From Acuticoccus sp. MNP-M23 (GTDB taxonomy: Bacteria; Pseudomonadota; Alphaproteobacteria; Rhizobiales; Amorphaceae), in contig NZ_CP133480.1 in the NCBI RefSeq assembly GCF_031195445.1, forward strand, positions 4,208,501 to 4,272,500: a stretch of 64,000 bases of DNA, written 5' to 3'. Shown here piece after piece: positions 36,176-44,841 of the stretch; the first letter of the stretch is position 1; each line of letters begins with the position of its first letter. A program made the position numbers and the translations under genes. The notes beneath the pieces were generated by a model. That model ran no database searches. It had not been told where the DNA came from and was given only the letters and a program-made list of their open reading frames with translations.

Positions 36176-37060
36176 TCAGCCGGGCAGCTTCAGCCCCGCA
36201 TTGCGGGCGTAGACCTTGGCAACGGCGGCATCGTCCTCGCCGCCAAGGCCCATCCCGGCGGCTGCCACAAATTGCTGGAGCGCCGCTGCGGTAATCGGCG
36301 CGCTGAAGCTCGACGCCCGCGCAATGTCGAGCACGATGCCGAGATCCTTGGGCCAGATGTTGACCGAACTTCTGGGGCTGTAGTCGCCATCCACAATGTG
36401 CGGCGCGCGGTTCTCCAGCATCCACGACGTGCCGGCGCACTGGGAAATCACCTCGACGAACTGCGAAGGCTCGATCCCTTGCGTCATGGCAAAGGTGGCA
36501 GCCTCTGCCATCACGGCAATGTGGACGCCGGCCAGCATCTGGTTCACGGCCTTCATGGCCGAACCGGCGCCGGCTTCGTCGCCAAGCGCAAACACGGTCT
36601 GTGCAACATGGTCGAGCACGGGCTTTGCCGCGGCAAAGGCCTCGGGCGTGCCGGATGCCATGACGCTGAGCGCGCCGCTTGCCGCCTTGGCCGCACCGCC
36701 GGAGATGGGCGCGTCCAGATAATGAACCCCGTATTCAGCCGCGCGGGCAGCCATGTCGCGTGCGAAGGCGGGCGGGACGGTGGCACAGGCCATCACCACG
36801 GCGCCCTTTTTCAGGGACGGAACGATCCCGGCATCGCCGAACAGCACCGCATCGGTCTGCGCTGCGTTGAGGACGACCACCACAACCGCATCCAGCGAGC
36901 CGGCTGCCTCATCCAGCGTACCGGACGCCCCGCCTTCGCTGCGAAACTTGTCCACCTGTGCGGGATTGATGTCGCTCCCCCACACCTCGTGTCCACCTCG
37001 CAGCGCCGATGCGGCAATGCCGTATCCCATCGACCCCAGCCCGATCACCGCTACTTTCAT
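36176..37060 (-). CDS. NAD(P)-dependent beta-hydroxyacid dehydrogenase, L-threonate dehydrogenase-like
   Basis: 294 residues. Rossmann loop GLGSMGYGIA at the N-terminus; substrate loop DAPISGG with S120 and catalytic K170-x-x-N173 (AMKAVNQML), as in the 3-hydroxyisobutyrate dehydrogenase family. The segment LDAPISGGAAKAASGALSVMASG closely follows the LtnD (L-threonate dehydrogenase) pattern, so oxidation of a C4 sugar acid is the best guess; other 3-hydroxy acids are possible. ATG 37060 with GGAGCGGG upstream is chosen over 37114. It is downstream of, and co-directional with, the FAD oxidase gene across 176 bp. Confidence 0.85.
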   Translation of the reverse strand: MKVAVIGLGSMGYGIAASALRGGHEVWGSDINPAQVDKFRSEGGASGTLDEAAGSLDAVVVVVLNAAQTDAVLFGDAGIVPSLKKGAVVMACATVPPAFARDMAARAAEYGVHYLDAPISGGAAKAASGALSVMASGTPEAFAAAKPVLDHVAQTVFALGDEAGAGSAMKAVNQMLAGVHIAVMAEAATFAMTQGIEPSQFVEVISQCAGTSWMLENRAPHIVDGDYSPRSSVNIWPKDLGIVLDIARASSFSAPITAAALQQFVAAAGMGLGGEDDAAVAKVYARNAGLKLPG

Positions 37061-37236
37061 GCCCGCTCCACTCTCAAAGTCCTGTCGGTATCCACGGAAA
37101 AATTCGTACCGCATTGCGGGTCATACCGCACGGACGATCACATTGCGGCAATTTCAAACGCCAAAGCGGTGTTCCTTTGCCACCACACGTCCGATGCGGA
37201 TTTCGCTTGCACCGATGCCATCTCGTCGCTGTGCCG

Positions 37237-38526
37237 TCAGCCGCGCCATTCGGCGCGGGCATCGGCCAGCGAACCGAGGGGCAGCAGGAGCTGCGGCACC
37301 CTGGCGGCCAGCGCACGGGCGCGGATCGGCCGCGGCGGACGGGCGGCAAGGGGGAGCGGCGCGTCGCGTCCGGCGGCGAACGCTGCGGCCAGCGCGCGCC
37401 CGAGGTTGGTGGTCAGCACCAGACCGCGTCCGTTGCAGGCCACCACCGAGTAGCGGCGCGGCCCCAGCGTCATCACACGAGGCAGAAAATCACCGGTGAG
37501 GCTGGCCTTTCCCGTCCATGTGCGCGCAATCGTCGTGCCTTCCAGCACCGGGAAAATGGCCGCCAGCCGGCGTTCCGCGGTCCGCGCCACACGGGCGGCA
37601 CCGCCAAGCTGGGTGAGCGGCGCCATGCCGCCGGTGCCAAGGCGGCCATCCGCCGTCCAGCGAAGCGAGAAGAGATTGTTGCGCGTGTCGGACATCGCCT
37701 CCCCGCCGGGGAGCACACTGGCGCGCTGTTCGGGCGACAGGATATTAGTCACCATCTGGTAGACGATGAGCGGGACGATGGTTTCGGCGTCGGCGTCGGC
37801 AAGCCCGGCAGGCTGTGCGTTGGTGGCCTGCAGCAGCGTCGCCGCGCGCACCGTGCCGCCGGGCGTCTCAACCACCCAGCCGCCATCTGCGGCGATGATC
37901 GCACGCGCCGGGCTCTCTTCAAAAATGCCGGCGCCCGCGGCAACGGCAGCGCGCGCCAGCCCGCGGCTGTACGCTGCCGGGTTGAGGTGCCCGCCCGAAC
38001 GGTCGAGGATCGCCCCGTGATAGCGCGCGCTGCCAAGCCGGGCGCGGGTTTCGCCCGCATCCAGCAGGGTCACGTTGGCGCCCGCCGCCTTCCACGCGGC
38101 ATGGCGGGCGGCAAGTCCCGCCACAAGCGATGGCGCATGGGCCGGATTGAGCCAGCCGGACTGGACCGCGTCACACTGGATGCCATGCCGTGCAATCAGC
38201 TCGAACACGGTATCGGCGCCGCGTGCCACCATCGCCACAAGCCGCTCGCCATCGGCGCCCAGCGCAGCAACCGCGCCCTGGGGCGAGACGCGCGGCAAGC
38301 TGGGGACCACCAGCCCGCCATTGCGGCCCGATGCCCCGTGCGCCACCTTCGATGCCTCCACCAGCACGACCGACACGCCGGCCTCTGCGAGCGCCAGTGC
38401 GGTGGAGAGGCCGAGAATCCCGCCGCCGACAATGGCAACATCGGCCGCAACGTCGCCGGTGAGCTTTGGGGCCTCAAAAGTCTCGCCGGAGGTGAGCGCC
38501 CAGTGGTTGGCGGCTTCGGCGCCCAT
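37237..38526 (-). CDS. FAD-dependent amine/amino-acid oxidoreductase (DAO family)
   Basis: 429 residues. The FAD-binding dinucleotide motif VAIVGGGILGLSTALALAEAG lies near residue 30, followed by the DAO-family segment KVAHGASGRNGGLVVPSL, where Gly-Arg-Asn-Gly-Gly is typical of PuuB/DadA-like oxidases. The C-terminal part has NLFSLRWTADGRLGTGG and VACNGRGLVLTTNLGRAL. It probably oxidises an amine or amino acid to an imine. Its ATG overlaps the RidA stop by one base, so both are made together, which fits RidA hydrolysing the reactive imine or enamine the oxidase releases. Confidence 0.88.
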   Translation of the reverse strand: MGAEAANHWALTSGETFEAPKLTGDVAADVAIVGGGILGLSTALALAEAGVSVVLVEASKVAHGASGRNGGLVVPSLPRVSPQGAVAALGADGERLVAMVARGADTVFELIARHGIQCDAVQSGWLNPAHAPSLVAGLAARHAAWKAAGANVTLLDAGETRARLGSARYHGAILDRSGGHLNPAAYSRGLARAAVAAGAGIFEESPARAIIAADGGWVVETPGGTVRAATLLQATNAQPAGLADADAETIVPLIVYQMVTNILSPEQRASVLPGGEAMSDTRNNLFSLRWTADGRLGTGGMAPLTQLGGAARVARTAERRLAAIFPVLEGTTIARTWTGKASLTGDFLPRVMTLGPRRYSVVACNGRGLVLTTNLGRALAAAFAAGRDAPLPLAARPPRPIRARALAARVPQLLLPLGSLADARAEWRG

Positions 38527-38909
38527 CAGCGGCGCTTCAGCGCGATCATCTCGATCTCGACCTTGATCTCCTCCAGCGGGAAACCGACGATCACGGTGGT
38601 GTTGGTCGGCCGCGGCGGCGCGAAGCGCTGGCCCAGTTCCTGCGAAACGGCCGCAACGTCGGCTGCGTCGGCGAGGTAGACGCGAACCTGCACCACGTCG
38701 GCGAACGTGGCATCTGCTTTTGCCAGCGTTTCCTCAATGGTTTTGAGCGACTGGCGGGCCTGGCCTGCGGCGTCGTCCGCGATGGTGCCGGCCGCATGGT
38801 CGTGGCCTGTGGTGCCGGAAACGAACACCCATTCGCCGTCGATCACGGCGCGGCTGTAGCCGGCCATTTCCTCAAAACGGGACCCTGTGGTGATGGCGGT
38901 GCGGGACAT
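38526..38909 (-). CDS. RidA family protein (enamine/imine deaminase)
   Basis: 127 residues with the RidA/YjgF layout: YSRAVIDGEWVFVSGTTGHD near the N-terminus, ARQSLKTIEETLAKADATF, DVVQVRVYLADAADVAAVSQEL with the conserved Arg, and the C-terminal PPRPTNTTVIVGFPLEEIKVEIEMIAL. RidA proteins hydrolyse reactive enamines or imines made by PLP or flavin enzymes. Translational coupling to the downstream FAD oxidase indicates a dedicated partner. A stem-loop lies between it and the upstream ABC ATPase gene. Confidence 0.92.
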   Translation of the reverse strand: MSRTAITTGSRFEEMAGYSRAVIDGEWVFVSGTTGHDHAAGTIADDAAGQARQSLKTIEETLAKADATFADVVQVRVYLADAADVAAVSQELGQRFAPPRPTNTTVIVGFPLEEIKVEIEMIALKRR

Positions 38910-38927
38910 GAAAACTCCGAGTGGGTT

Positions 38928-38952
38928 GCCGGGTGGATCTACATCACCCGGC
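38928..38952 (-). promoter_or_regulatory. Intercistronic stem-loop between ABC ATPase and ridA
   Basis: GCCGGGTG (38928-38935) and CACCCGGC (38945-38952) form a perfect 8-bp stem with a nine-base loop. No T tract follows on the minus strand, so a processing or partial-termination role is more likely than full termination. Confidence 0.45.
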
Positions 38953-38977
38953 GCCGCTCTGCCACCTGCCCGCGCTC

Positions 38978-39994
38978 TTACGCCGGCGTCAGGATGTGGA
39001 CGTTCTCGCGGTCGATCCCAAGCGCGATGTTGTCGCCGTTGGGCGGCTCGTCCTGCCCCTCGTGGGTGACGAGGACGGTCTCCCCCCCGCCCACATCCAC
39101 ATGCAGGAGCGAGCCGGCGCCGGTGTATTCGGCGAGCACGACTCGCCCGTTCAGCACGGCATCGTCCATACCCGCGACATGAAGGTGCTCCGGCCGCATC
39201 CCCACCACCTTGCCGGCGGGCACATAGATGCCGCCCGCCGAAAGCCGCTCGGCGACGAATGCGCCGGGCAGAATGTTCATCTTGGGGCTGCCGATGAACT
39301 GGGCGACGAACACGTTGGCGGGGTTGTTGTAGAGGTCGCGCGGGGTGCCGACCTGCTCGATCTGCCCGCCCCGCAGGACCACGATCTTGTCGGCAAGCGT
39401 CATCGCCTCGATCTGGTCGTGGGTGACGTAGACCATGGTGTTGGCAAGGCGCTTGTGGAGCGCGGCAATCTCGGCGCGCATGTGGACGCGGAGTTCAGCG
39501 TCTAGGTTGGAGAGCGGCTCGTCGAAGAGGAAAACGTCCGGGTTGCCGCAGATGGCGCGGCCGATGGCAACGCGCTGGCGCTGGCCGCCGGAAAGTTCGC
39601 GCGGGAAACGGTCCAGCAGCGGGCCGAGCTGGAGCGTTTCGGCGGCTTCCTCGACGCGGGCGACGATGGCGGCGGGCTTCTCGCCGCGCACCTTGAGGCC
39701 GAAGCCCATGTTGTCGCGCACATTGAGGTGCGGATAGAGCGCGTAGGACTGGAACACCATCGCCACGCCGCGTTTCGCCGGTTGCACCTCGTTGACACGC
39801 TTGCCGCCGATGAAGAGGTCGCCTGAGGTGACATCCTCCAGCCCCGCGATCATGCGCAAAAGCGTGGACTTGCCGCAGCCGGACGGGCCGACGAACACCA
39901 CGAACTCGCCGTCCTCGATCTCGAGGTCGATGCCGCGGATGACCTCGGTCCGGCCGAAGGCCTTCTTGATGTTCTTGAGGGAAAGGCTGGTCAT
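38978..39994 (-). CDS. Sugar ABC transporter ATP-binding protein (MalK/UgpC family)
   Basis: 338 residues. Walker A GPSGCGKST, Q-loop MVFQSYALYPHLNV, signature LSGGQRQRVAIGRAI, Walker B VFLFDEPLSNLD and the switch histidine in VTHDQIEA are all intact. The C-terminal third has the MalK-type regulatory OB fold (VVGMRPEHLHVAG). It powers the importer encoded by the next three upstream genes, on the minus strand in the order binding protein, permease, permease, ATPase. Length and domain order are those of oligosaccharide/glycerol-phosphate class importers. Confidence 0.96.
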   Translation of the reverse strand: MTSLSLKNIKKAFGRTEVIRGIDLEIEDGEFVVFVGPSGCGKSTLLRMIAGLEDVTSGDLFIGGKRVNEVQPAKRGVAMVFQSYALYPHLNVRDNMGFGLKVRGEKPAAIVARVEEAAETLQLGPLLDRFPRELSGGQRQRVAIGRAICGNPDVFLFDEPLSNLDAELRVHMRAEIAALHKRLANTMVYVTHDQIEAMTLADKIVVLRGGQIEQVGTPRDLYNNPANVFVAQFIGSPKMNILPGAFVAERLSAGGIYVPAGKVVGMRPEHLHVAGMDDAVLNGRVVLAEYTGAGSLLHVDVGGGETVLVTHEGQDEPPNGDNIALGIDRENVHILTPA

Positions 39995-40028
39995 CGGCGG
40001 CTTTCAACGGTTGGCACGTACAGAACGG

Positions 40029-40871
40029 TCATCCCTTCACCCCCGACATGGCGAAGCTCTCGACGATCTGGCGCTGGGCGATGATGTAGACCGCCAGGAT
40101 CGGCACCACCGCGAGGCTGGTTGCGGCCAGTTGCAGGTGCCACAGCGGCGCGCCGTAGGGGTCGGTGAAGTTGGAAAGGGCGAGCGGCAGCGTGAAGAGC
40201 TCCAGCGAGGAGAGGAACACCAGAGGCTCCAGAAAGAGGTTCCACGAGAAGAGGAACGTGATGATCGCCACCGCCGCCAGCGCAGGGCGCGACATGGGGA
40301 GCGCGATCTTCCACCACACACCCAGCGTGGTGAGCCCGTCCATCCGCCCTGCCTCCTCAAGCTCCTTCGGCAGCGCGACGAAATACTGGCGCATCAGGAA
40401 CGTCGCCATCACGCCGTGCGGGCCGAAGACCGGCAAGAGGATCAGCGGCAGGTGCGTATCGGTGAGGCCCATCCAGCGGATCAGGAAGAAGTTGGGCACG
40501 ATGGTGACTTCTTCGGGCACCATCAGCGCCGAGACGAGGAAGAGCATCAAAAGCCCCGCCCCTGCAAAGCGCAGCCGCGCCAGCGCGTAGCCGGCGAGCG
40601 AGGCGACCACCAGCGTCAGCCCCGTGACCGACACCGCGATATAGAGCGAGTTGAAATATTGCCGCGCGAACGGCTGGTAGGTGAAGACCTCGACGAAGTT
40701 TTCCCAGTGCCAGACGGTGGGGATCAGGCTCGGCTGGCCGAAGATCTCCGCCGCGCTCTTGAAGCCCGACGACAGCATCCACAGGAACGGGAAAACGAAG
40801 GGGACCGCCGCAATCAGCAGGGAGACCGTCCAGAGCGTGCGGTTGAGAAAGCGCCACTGTTTCGTGGTCAT
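40029..40871 (-). CDS. Carbohydrate ABC transporter permease (MalG type)
   Basis: 280 residues with six predicted membrane helices. The EAA loop that contacts the ATPase reads EEAGRMDGLTTLGVWWKIALP. Size and the late EAA loop fit the MalG/UgpE subunit. Its ATG overlaps the stop of the preceding permease gene by four bases (ATGA), so the two membrane subunits are coupled. The ATPase gene follows after 34 bp. Confidence 0.94.
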   Translation of the reverse strand: MTTKQWRFLNRTLWTVSLLIAAVPFVFPFLWMLSSGFKSAAEIFGQPSLIPTVWHWENFVEVFTYQPFARQYFNSLYIAVSVTGLTLVVASLAGYALARLRFAGAGLLMLFLVSALMVPEEVTIVPNFFLIRWMGLTDTHLPLILLPVFGPHGVMATFLMRQYFVALPKELEEAGRMDGLTTLGVWWKIALPMSRPALAAVAIITFLFSWNLFLEPLVFLSSLELFTLPLALSNFTDPYGAPLWHLQLAATSLAVVPILAVYIIAQRQIVESFAMSGVKG

Positions 40872-41797
40872 CTGACCTGCCTCCGCCGCAGCGCGAACTG
40901 CACCAAGGTCAGCGCCAGGACGATCACGAACATGATTATGGCAAGCGCGGAGGCGTAGCCCACCTCGAAGAACTCGAATGCCTGCTGGTAGATGTAGAAG
41001 GCGAGCACCAGCGTGCCGTTTTCGGGGCCGCCGCCGGTCATCAGGTAGATGTGGTCGAACACCTTGAACGAGCCGATGGTGGTGATGACCATGATGATGA
41101 GCGTGGTCGGCGCCAGAAGCGGCCAGATCACCATCTTGAACACCTGCCAGTGGGTGGCGCCCTCAAGGCGGGCCGCCTCCTCGTAGTCGCGCGGAATGGT
41201 CTGGAGTGCGGCGATGTAGAGGATCATGTTGAGGCCGACCATCTTGATGACGCGCGTGACGATCACGGCGGCCATCGCCCAGTCCGGCTCGCGCAGCCAG
41301 TTGGGGCCGTCGATGCCGATGGAGGCCAGCATCTGGTTGACCGCCCCCGCCTCGCCCTGGAGCAGGAATTTCCACACGATGGCCCACGCCACGGCGGACG
41401 TGACGACGGGCGCGAAGAAGATGGTGCGGAAGAAGACGACGCCGAAGAAGGGCCGCGACAGGGCGAGCGCCAATGCCAGCGCGAGCGCCATGTTGAGCGG
41501 CACGAGGCCGGCGGCGAAGATCACCGAGTTGCCCATCACCTGCCAGAAATCGGCGTTGACGGTGAGCGCGTCGGTGTAGTTGGCGAGCCCCACGAATGTC
41601 ATCTGGCGGGACAGGAGGTTCCACTCCGCGGTGGAGTAGATGAAGACGGCAATGAGCGGGCCGAGGAAGAAGATGGCAAAACCGATGATGGTGGGGCTCG
41701 TCATCAGCCATGCTTCGATGGCCTCACGCCGGCGCAGCGTGAGCCCCGGCACGCGCAATCCGCGTGCCGGCCTTGTCGTGTTTTCGGCCCGGCTCAT
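40868..41797 (-). CDS. Sugar ABC transporter permease (MalF type)
   Basis: 309 residues with six membrane helices after a short basic cytoplasmic N-terminus. The EAA loop reads EEAARLEGATHWQVFKMVIWP and SPTIIGFAIFFLGPLIAVF marks the first helix. It is the partner of the MalG-type permease with which it overlaps, and it starts 8 bp after the binding-protein stop. The pair forms the inner-membrane channel of the importer. Confidence 0.94.
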   Translation of the reverse strand: MSRAENTTRPARGLRVPGLTLRRREAIEAWLMTSPTIIGFAIFFLGPLIAVFIYSTAEWNLLSRQMTFVGLANYTDALTVNADFWQVMGNSVIFAAGLVPLNMALALALALALSRPFFGVVFFRTIFFAPVVTSAVAWAIVWKFLLQGEAGAVNQMLASIGIDGPNWLREPDWAMAAVIVTRVIKMVGLNMILYIAALQTIPRDYEEAARLEGATHWQVFKMVIWPLLAPTTLIIMVITTIGSFKVFDHIYLMTGGGPENGTLVLAFYIYQQAFEFFEVGYASALAIIMFVIVLALTLVQFALRRRQVR

Positions 41798-41805
41798 CGA
41801 TCAGC

Positions 41806-43050
41806 TCAGAGCTGCGGCTGGATGGCGGTGCAGATGGCCTGAAGCGCCTTTTCCACGTCCGCATCCGGGCGCCACAGCGCGTCGCTGCGCGGCTTCAGCG
41901 CGGCGAGGATCTGCGGCATGTTCTTGGAAGACGGCAGCACCGAGCCGGTCTCGATGGCGGTGGCGACGTTTGCCATCTGGTCCGCCGGGATCAGCGCGTT
42001 GGCTTCCACCAGCACGCCGCTCTCCAGCACCGATTTGCGCGCAGGCGGGAAAAACTGCGCCATGATCTTCACATTCTCGGCGTTGGTCATGTGGGCAAGA
42101 AACTCGGTGGCAAGCGCCTTCTGGTCACCCTCGGCAAACACCACGATGCCGGCCTGGCCGATCACCGGCGCCTCGCCCGCGGGGCCGGTGGGGAGCGGCG
42201 CAATGCCCCAGTCGAACGCCACGTCCGAAAGGCGGGAGGCGCGCGAGATCTGGTTGACGGTCATCGCCGCATCACCGGAGAAGAAGTCACCGGTCTCGCC
42301 GGGGGGCACGATGGACTTGTCCTTGAACACCATGTCGTGGAGGACGGTGACGGCTTCCACCGCCTCCGGCTTGTTAAAGCCGCACTCGCCGTCCTTCCAC
42401 GCGTAGCCGCCATAGGCGCGGATCGGCGGCATCAGGGCGTGGAGGATGCGGCTGTCGTAACCCTCGCCGTCCTTGAAGTCGAAGCCCCAGGTGCCGGTCT
42501 TGTCCTTCAGCGTCTTTGCGGCGGTGCGCCAGGCATCCATGGTCCACTCGCCCTTGGCCGACAGGGCGAGCGGGTCTTCGAGGCCGGCTTCGTCGAACAG
42601 GGTCTTGTTGTAGTAGACCATGAAGGGCGAGGTGGAGAACGGGATGCCGTTGACGGTATCGCCGTCCTCCCACAGGCCCATGGCGGGCTTGGAGAAGTCG
42701 GCAAAGTCGTAACCGGCTGCGCCTTTCAGCGCCGGGCCGACATTTTCGAGCACGCCCGCGTCGGCGAATGCAGGAGCCGCATCCTCGAACATCCAGCCAA
42801 GGTCCGGCGTGTTGCCACCGGCAATCTGGAAGGTGAGCTTCTGGGTGTAGTCGCCGGCGGGGATGGTCTCGAACGAGACCGTCACGTCCGGATGGGTGGC
42901 GGTGAAGCTTTCCGCGATGCCATTCAGCATCGACAGGTGCGCCTCGCTGCCGGTCCACACGGTAAAGCGCAGGTCCTCCGCAGACGCGGAGCCCATAGCG
43001 CCGAACGCCAGAGCGCAGGCGGCGGCACAGCTCATCAAAGTGGTCTTCAT
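41806..43050 (-). CDS. ABC transporter sugar-binding protein (family 1)
   Basis: 414 residues with a signal peptide (MKTTLMSCAAACALAFGAMG, cut near ASA-EDL). ATG 43050 has GGGAGGAA upstream; a frame open to 43167 has no such support. Family 1 features: FTVWTGSEAHLSMLNGIAESF, TVSFETIPAGDYTQKL, GGNTPDLGWMFEDAAP and NGIPFSTSPFMVYYNKTLF. It binds a carbohydrate or derivative in the periplasm. Position after an SDR gene and a GntR regulator suggests the import ligand is the substrate of the local sugar-acid enzymes, but its identity is not evident. Confidence 0.92.
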   Translation of the reverse strand: MKTTLMSCAAACALAFGAMGSASAEDLRFTVWTGSEAHLSMLNGIAESFTATHPDVTVSFETIPAGDYTQKLTFQIAGGNTPDLGWMFEDAAPAFADAGVLENVGPALKGAAGYDFADFSKPAMGLWEDGDTVNGIPFSTSPFMVYYNKTLFDEAGLEDPLALSAKGEWTMDAWRTAAKTLKDKTGTWGFDFKDGEGYDSRILHALMPPIRAYGGYAWKDGECGFNKPEAVEAVTVLHDMVFKDKSIVPPGETGDFFSGDAAMTVNQISRASRLSDVAFDWGIAPLPTGPAGEAPVIGQAGIVVFAEGDQKALATEFLAHMTNAENVKIMAQFFPPARKSVLESGVLVEANALIPADQMANVATAIETGSVLPSSKNMPQILAALKPRSDALWRPDADVEKALQAICTAIQPQL

Positions 43051-43118
43051 GGCATTCCTCCCTGTGAGGTTTGCGGGCGGCGTTCTGTCACCGTCCCGTT
43101 CTGGTAGTGAAACGGCGC

Positions 43119-43916
43119 TCATTGCGCCGGGCCGGGCAGCGTTCCCGGCGGATCGCCGATGCTCCATCCGCCATCGACCGGAATGTTGGCGCCGGTGACG
43201 TAGCCGGCCGCATCGCTGGCCAGAAACAGGGCCGGCCCCACGAGATCGTCCACCCCTGCGGGGCGCCCTGCGGGAATTTTTGCGGTGACGGCTGCGCGGA
43301 ACGCGGGGTCTGCGTAGCGCTCTGCCGTCCGTTCGATCTCAACGGCACCCGGCGAAATCACGTTCATGGTCACGCCCCGGCCCGCCACCTCGCGCGCCAT
43401 CGCCTGAATGGCGGTGAGCTGCGCGGATTTCAGCGCGGCGTACACCAGCGTTTCGGCCCGCGGGCGGGACGCCATGATGCTGCCGATGGCAATGACGCGG
43501 CCCCAGCCTGCTGCGGTCATCGGCGGCAGCAGGCGCTGGCACATGGCAACAAGGGCGGAAAAGTTGGCAGACACATGCCGGTCAATGTGCGTGTCGGTGA
43601 TCTCGTCCCACGGGCAGCGCACCTCGATGGCGGCATTGGCGACCAGAATATCCACCCGCCCCGCCGCCGCTGCGTCGTCAGCAAGGGCGCGTGCGGCCCC
43701 TTCTTCGGTAAAATCGGCGGCAAGGACCTGAACCTTGCGTCCGCATTTTTCCGCTGAGGCCGCCGTGCCCGTGGCGCCCTCCGGGTCGCCGTGGTGGTGG
43801 ACGATGAGGTTGGCACCGTTTGCGGCAAGGGCCAGCGCGATGGCACGGCCGATCCCGGCATTGGCGCCGGTGACCAGCGCCGTGCGCCCGTCCAGCGGCA
43901 CGGCAAGACCGATCAT
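43119..43916 (-). CDS. Short-chain dehydrogenase/reductase
   Basis: 265 residues, classical SDR. Cofactor loop TGANAGIG (16-23), NAA motif (ILVANAAIE), catalytic S146 (IAIGSIMAS) and Y159-x-x-x-K163 (VYAALK). The C-terminal DVDGGW-like strand reads IPVDGGWSIG. It probably oxidises a sugar or hydroxy acid, as SDRs in ABC/enolase clusters do. The ATG overlaps the GntR stop by four bases (ATGA), so regulator and enzyme are co-translated; the binding-protein gene follows after 68 bp. Confidence 0.92.
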   Translation of the reverse strand: MIGLAVPLDGRTALVTGANAGIGRAIALALAANGANLIVHHHGDPEGATGTAASAEKCGRKVQVLAADFTEEGAARALADDAAAAGRVDILVANAAIEVRCPWDEITDTHIDRHVSANFSALVAMCQRLLPPMTAAGWGRVIAIGSIMASRPRAETLVYAALKSAQLTAIQAMAREVAGRGVTMNVISPGAVEIERTAERYADPAFRAAVTAKIPAGRPAGVDDLVGPALFLASDAAGYVTGANIPVDGGWSIGDPPGTLPGPAQ

Positions 43917-44695
43917 GACGGCGCGCTCCGTGTGCTCAGCGTATCGGTTGCGCTCAGCGTATCGGCCACTTCGAAGGAGGCAATGTCGGCGGCTGCGTAG
44001 TGCGCGACCATGGCAGCTTCCGCACCCGCCTCGTCACCGGCTTCAATGGCGCAAACTATGTGGCGGTGACGCTCCACGGTGGCCACCCAGTCGGCATCCG
44101 TGCGGTTGGAGCGGCGCGAGAACAGATCGGAGACCTCCCGCTGCACCGCGCGAAGACCCTCCATCTGGATCTCGATCATCCGGTTGCCGGTGGCCAGCGC
44201 CATGCCGTGGTGGAAGGCAACGTCACTGTCGGTGAAGGCGTCCGATTTCTTCAGCGCCTTCTCCATCGCCGCCACCGCGGAATGCATCGCCGCAAGACCG
44301 GCAGCTGCCTGCCGCCGGGCGGCCAGCTGCGCAATCCCGCGCTCCACCACCAGCCGCATCTCGTTGGCTTCGCGCAGGCGCGTCAGGCTGGAGCGCACGG
44401 CGTAGCCGTAAAAACGGTCCAGCGGTTCGCCGTTGAGCGGCTTTGCCCGCGCCACCTTCCCCTGCTGGGTGTGGATGAGACCCGCCCCGGCCAGCTGCCG
44501 CAACGCCTCCCGCGCAATGGGCTTGGACACGCCGAATTCCCTGGCGATCACACCTTCGGACGGGAGCGGATCGCCGGGCCGAATGCGCCCGTCGAACAGC
44601 GCTGCGGCAATGGCGTCGGAAACGGCGTCGGCCAGCCGCGTCGGCGTTTCCAGCCGCGCGCCGAACACATCGCCCACCTCCCGCTCTTCGCTCAT
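43913..44695 (-). CDS. GntR/FadR family transcriptional regulator (FCD domain)
   Basis: 260 residues. An N-terminal winged helix (LADAVSDAIAAALFDGRIRPGDPLPSEGVIAREFGVSKPIAREALRQL) is followed by an FCD ligand domain (EANEMRLVVERGIAQLAA; DVAFHHGMALATGNRMIEI; VERHRHIVCAIEAGDEAGAEAAMVAH), where the His and Asp residues usually hold a metal for carboxylate effectors. ATG 44695 with GGGAG upstream is chosen; TTG 44725 is possible. The C-terminus carries a six-residue tandem repeat (ADTLSA TDTLST). It stands at the head of the minus-strand SDR-ABC operon, and a long palindrome lies in the promoter shared with the divergent operon, so it is the likely local repressor, responding to a sugar acid. Confidence 0.92.
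   Translation of the reverse strand: MSEEREVGDVFGARLETPTRLADAVSDAIAAALFDGRIRPGDPLPSEGVIAREFGVSKPIAREALRQLAGAGLIHTQQGKVARAKPLNGEPLDRFYGYAVRSSLTRLREANEMRLVVERGIAQLAARRQAAAGLAAMHSAVAAMEKALKKSDAFTDSDVAFHHGMALATGNRMIEIQMEGLRAVQREVSDLFSRRSNRTDADWVATVERHRHIVCAIEAGDEAGAEAAMVAHYAAADIASFEVADTLSATDTLSTRSAPS
43934..43969. repeat. 18-bp tandem duplication inside the GntR gene
   Basis: GCTCAGCGTATCGG occurs at 43934-43947 and again at 43952-43965, a period of 18 bp that keeps frame. It encodes two copies of a six-residue unit near the regulator's C-terminus, just before the stop and the overlapping SDR start. Confidence 0.8.
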
Positions 44696-44743
44696 CAGCC
44701 CGTCGCTCCCGTTGGCGAGGGTCAATTAGCAAAGCCCCCTCAA

Positions 44744-44772
44744 CTTAGCAACTAGGTTTTCTAGTTGATAAG
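44744..44772. promoter_or_regulatory. Long near-perfect palindrome, candidate GntR operator
   Basis: CTTAGCAACTAG (44744-44755), five bases GTTTT, then CTAGTTGATAAG (44761-44772). The arms are inverted complements at 11 of 12 positions. An extra half-site-like TTAGCAA lies at 44726-44732. The site is about 49 bp ahead of the gntR start and 70 bp ahead of the first enolase-superfamily gene, in the shared promoter. GntR/FadR proteins bind palindromes in such positions, so one site could control both operons. Confidence 0.65.
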
Positions 44773-44841
44773 TAATTCAGCTTGGACTAGACGACGCTTC
44801 CAGCCAGCGCCGTCGCGCGCACAACCGGGAAAAGAGGCCGC

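Noticed and set aside
37061-37236. Small gene between the dehydrogenase and FAD oxidase genes
   Set aside because: Only short frames without ribosome sites or recognisable features in 176 bp.
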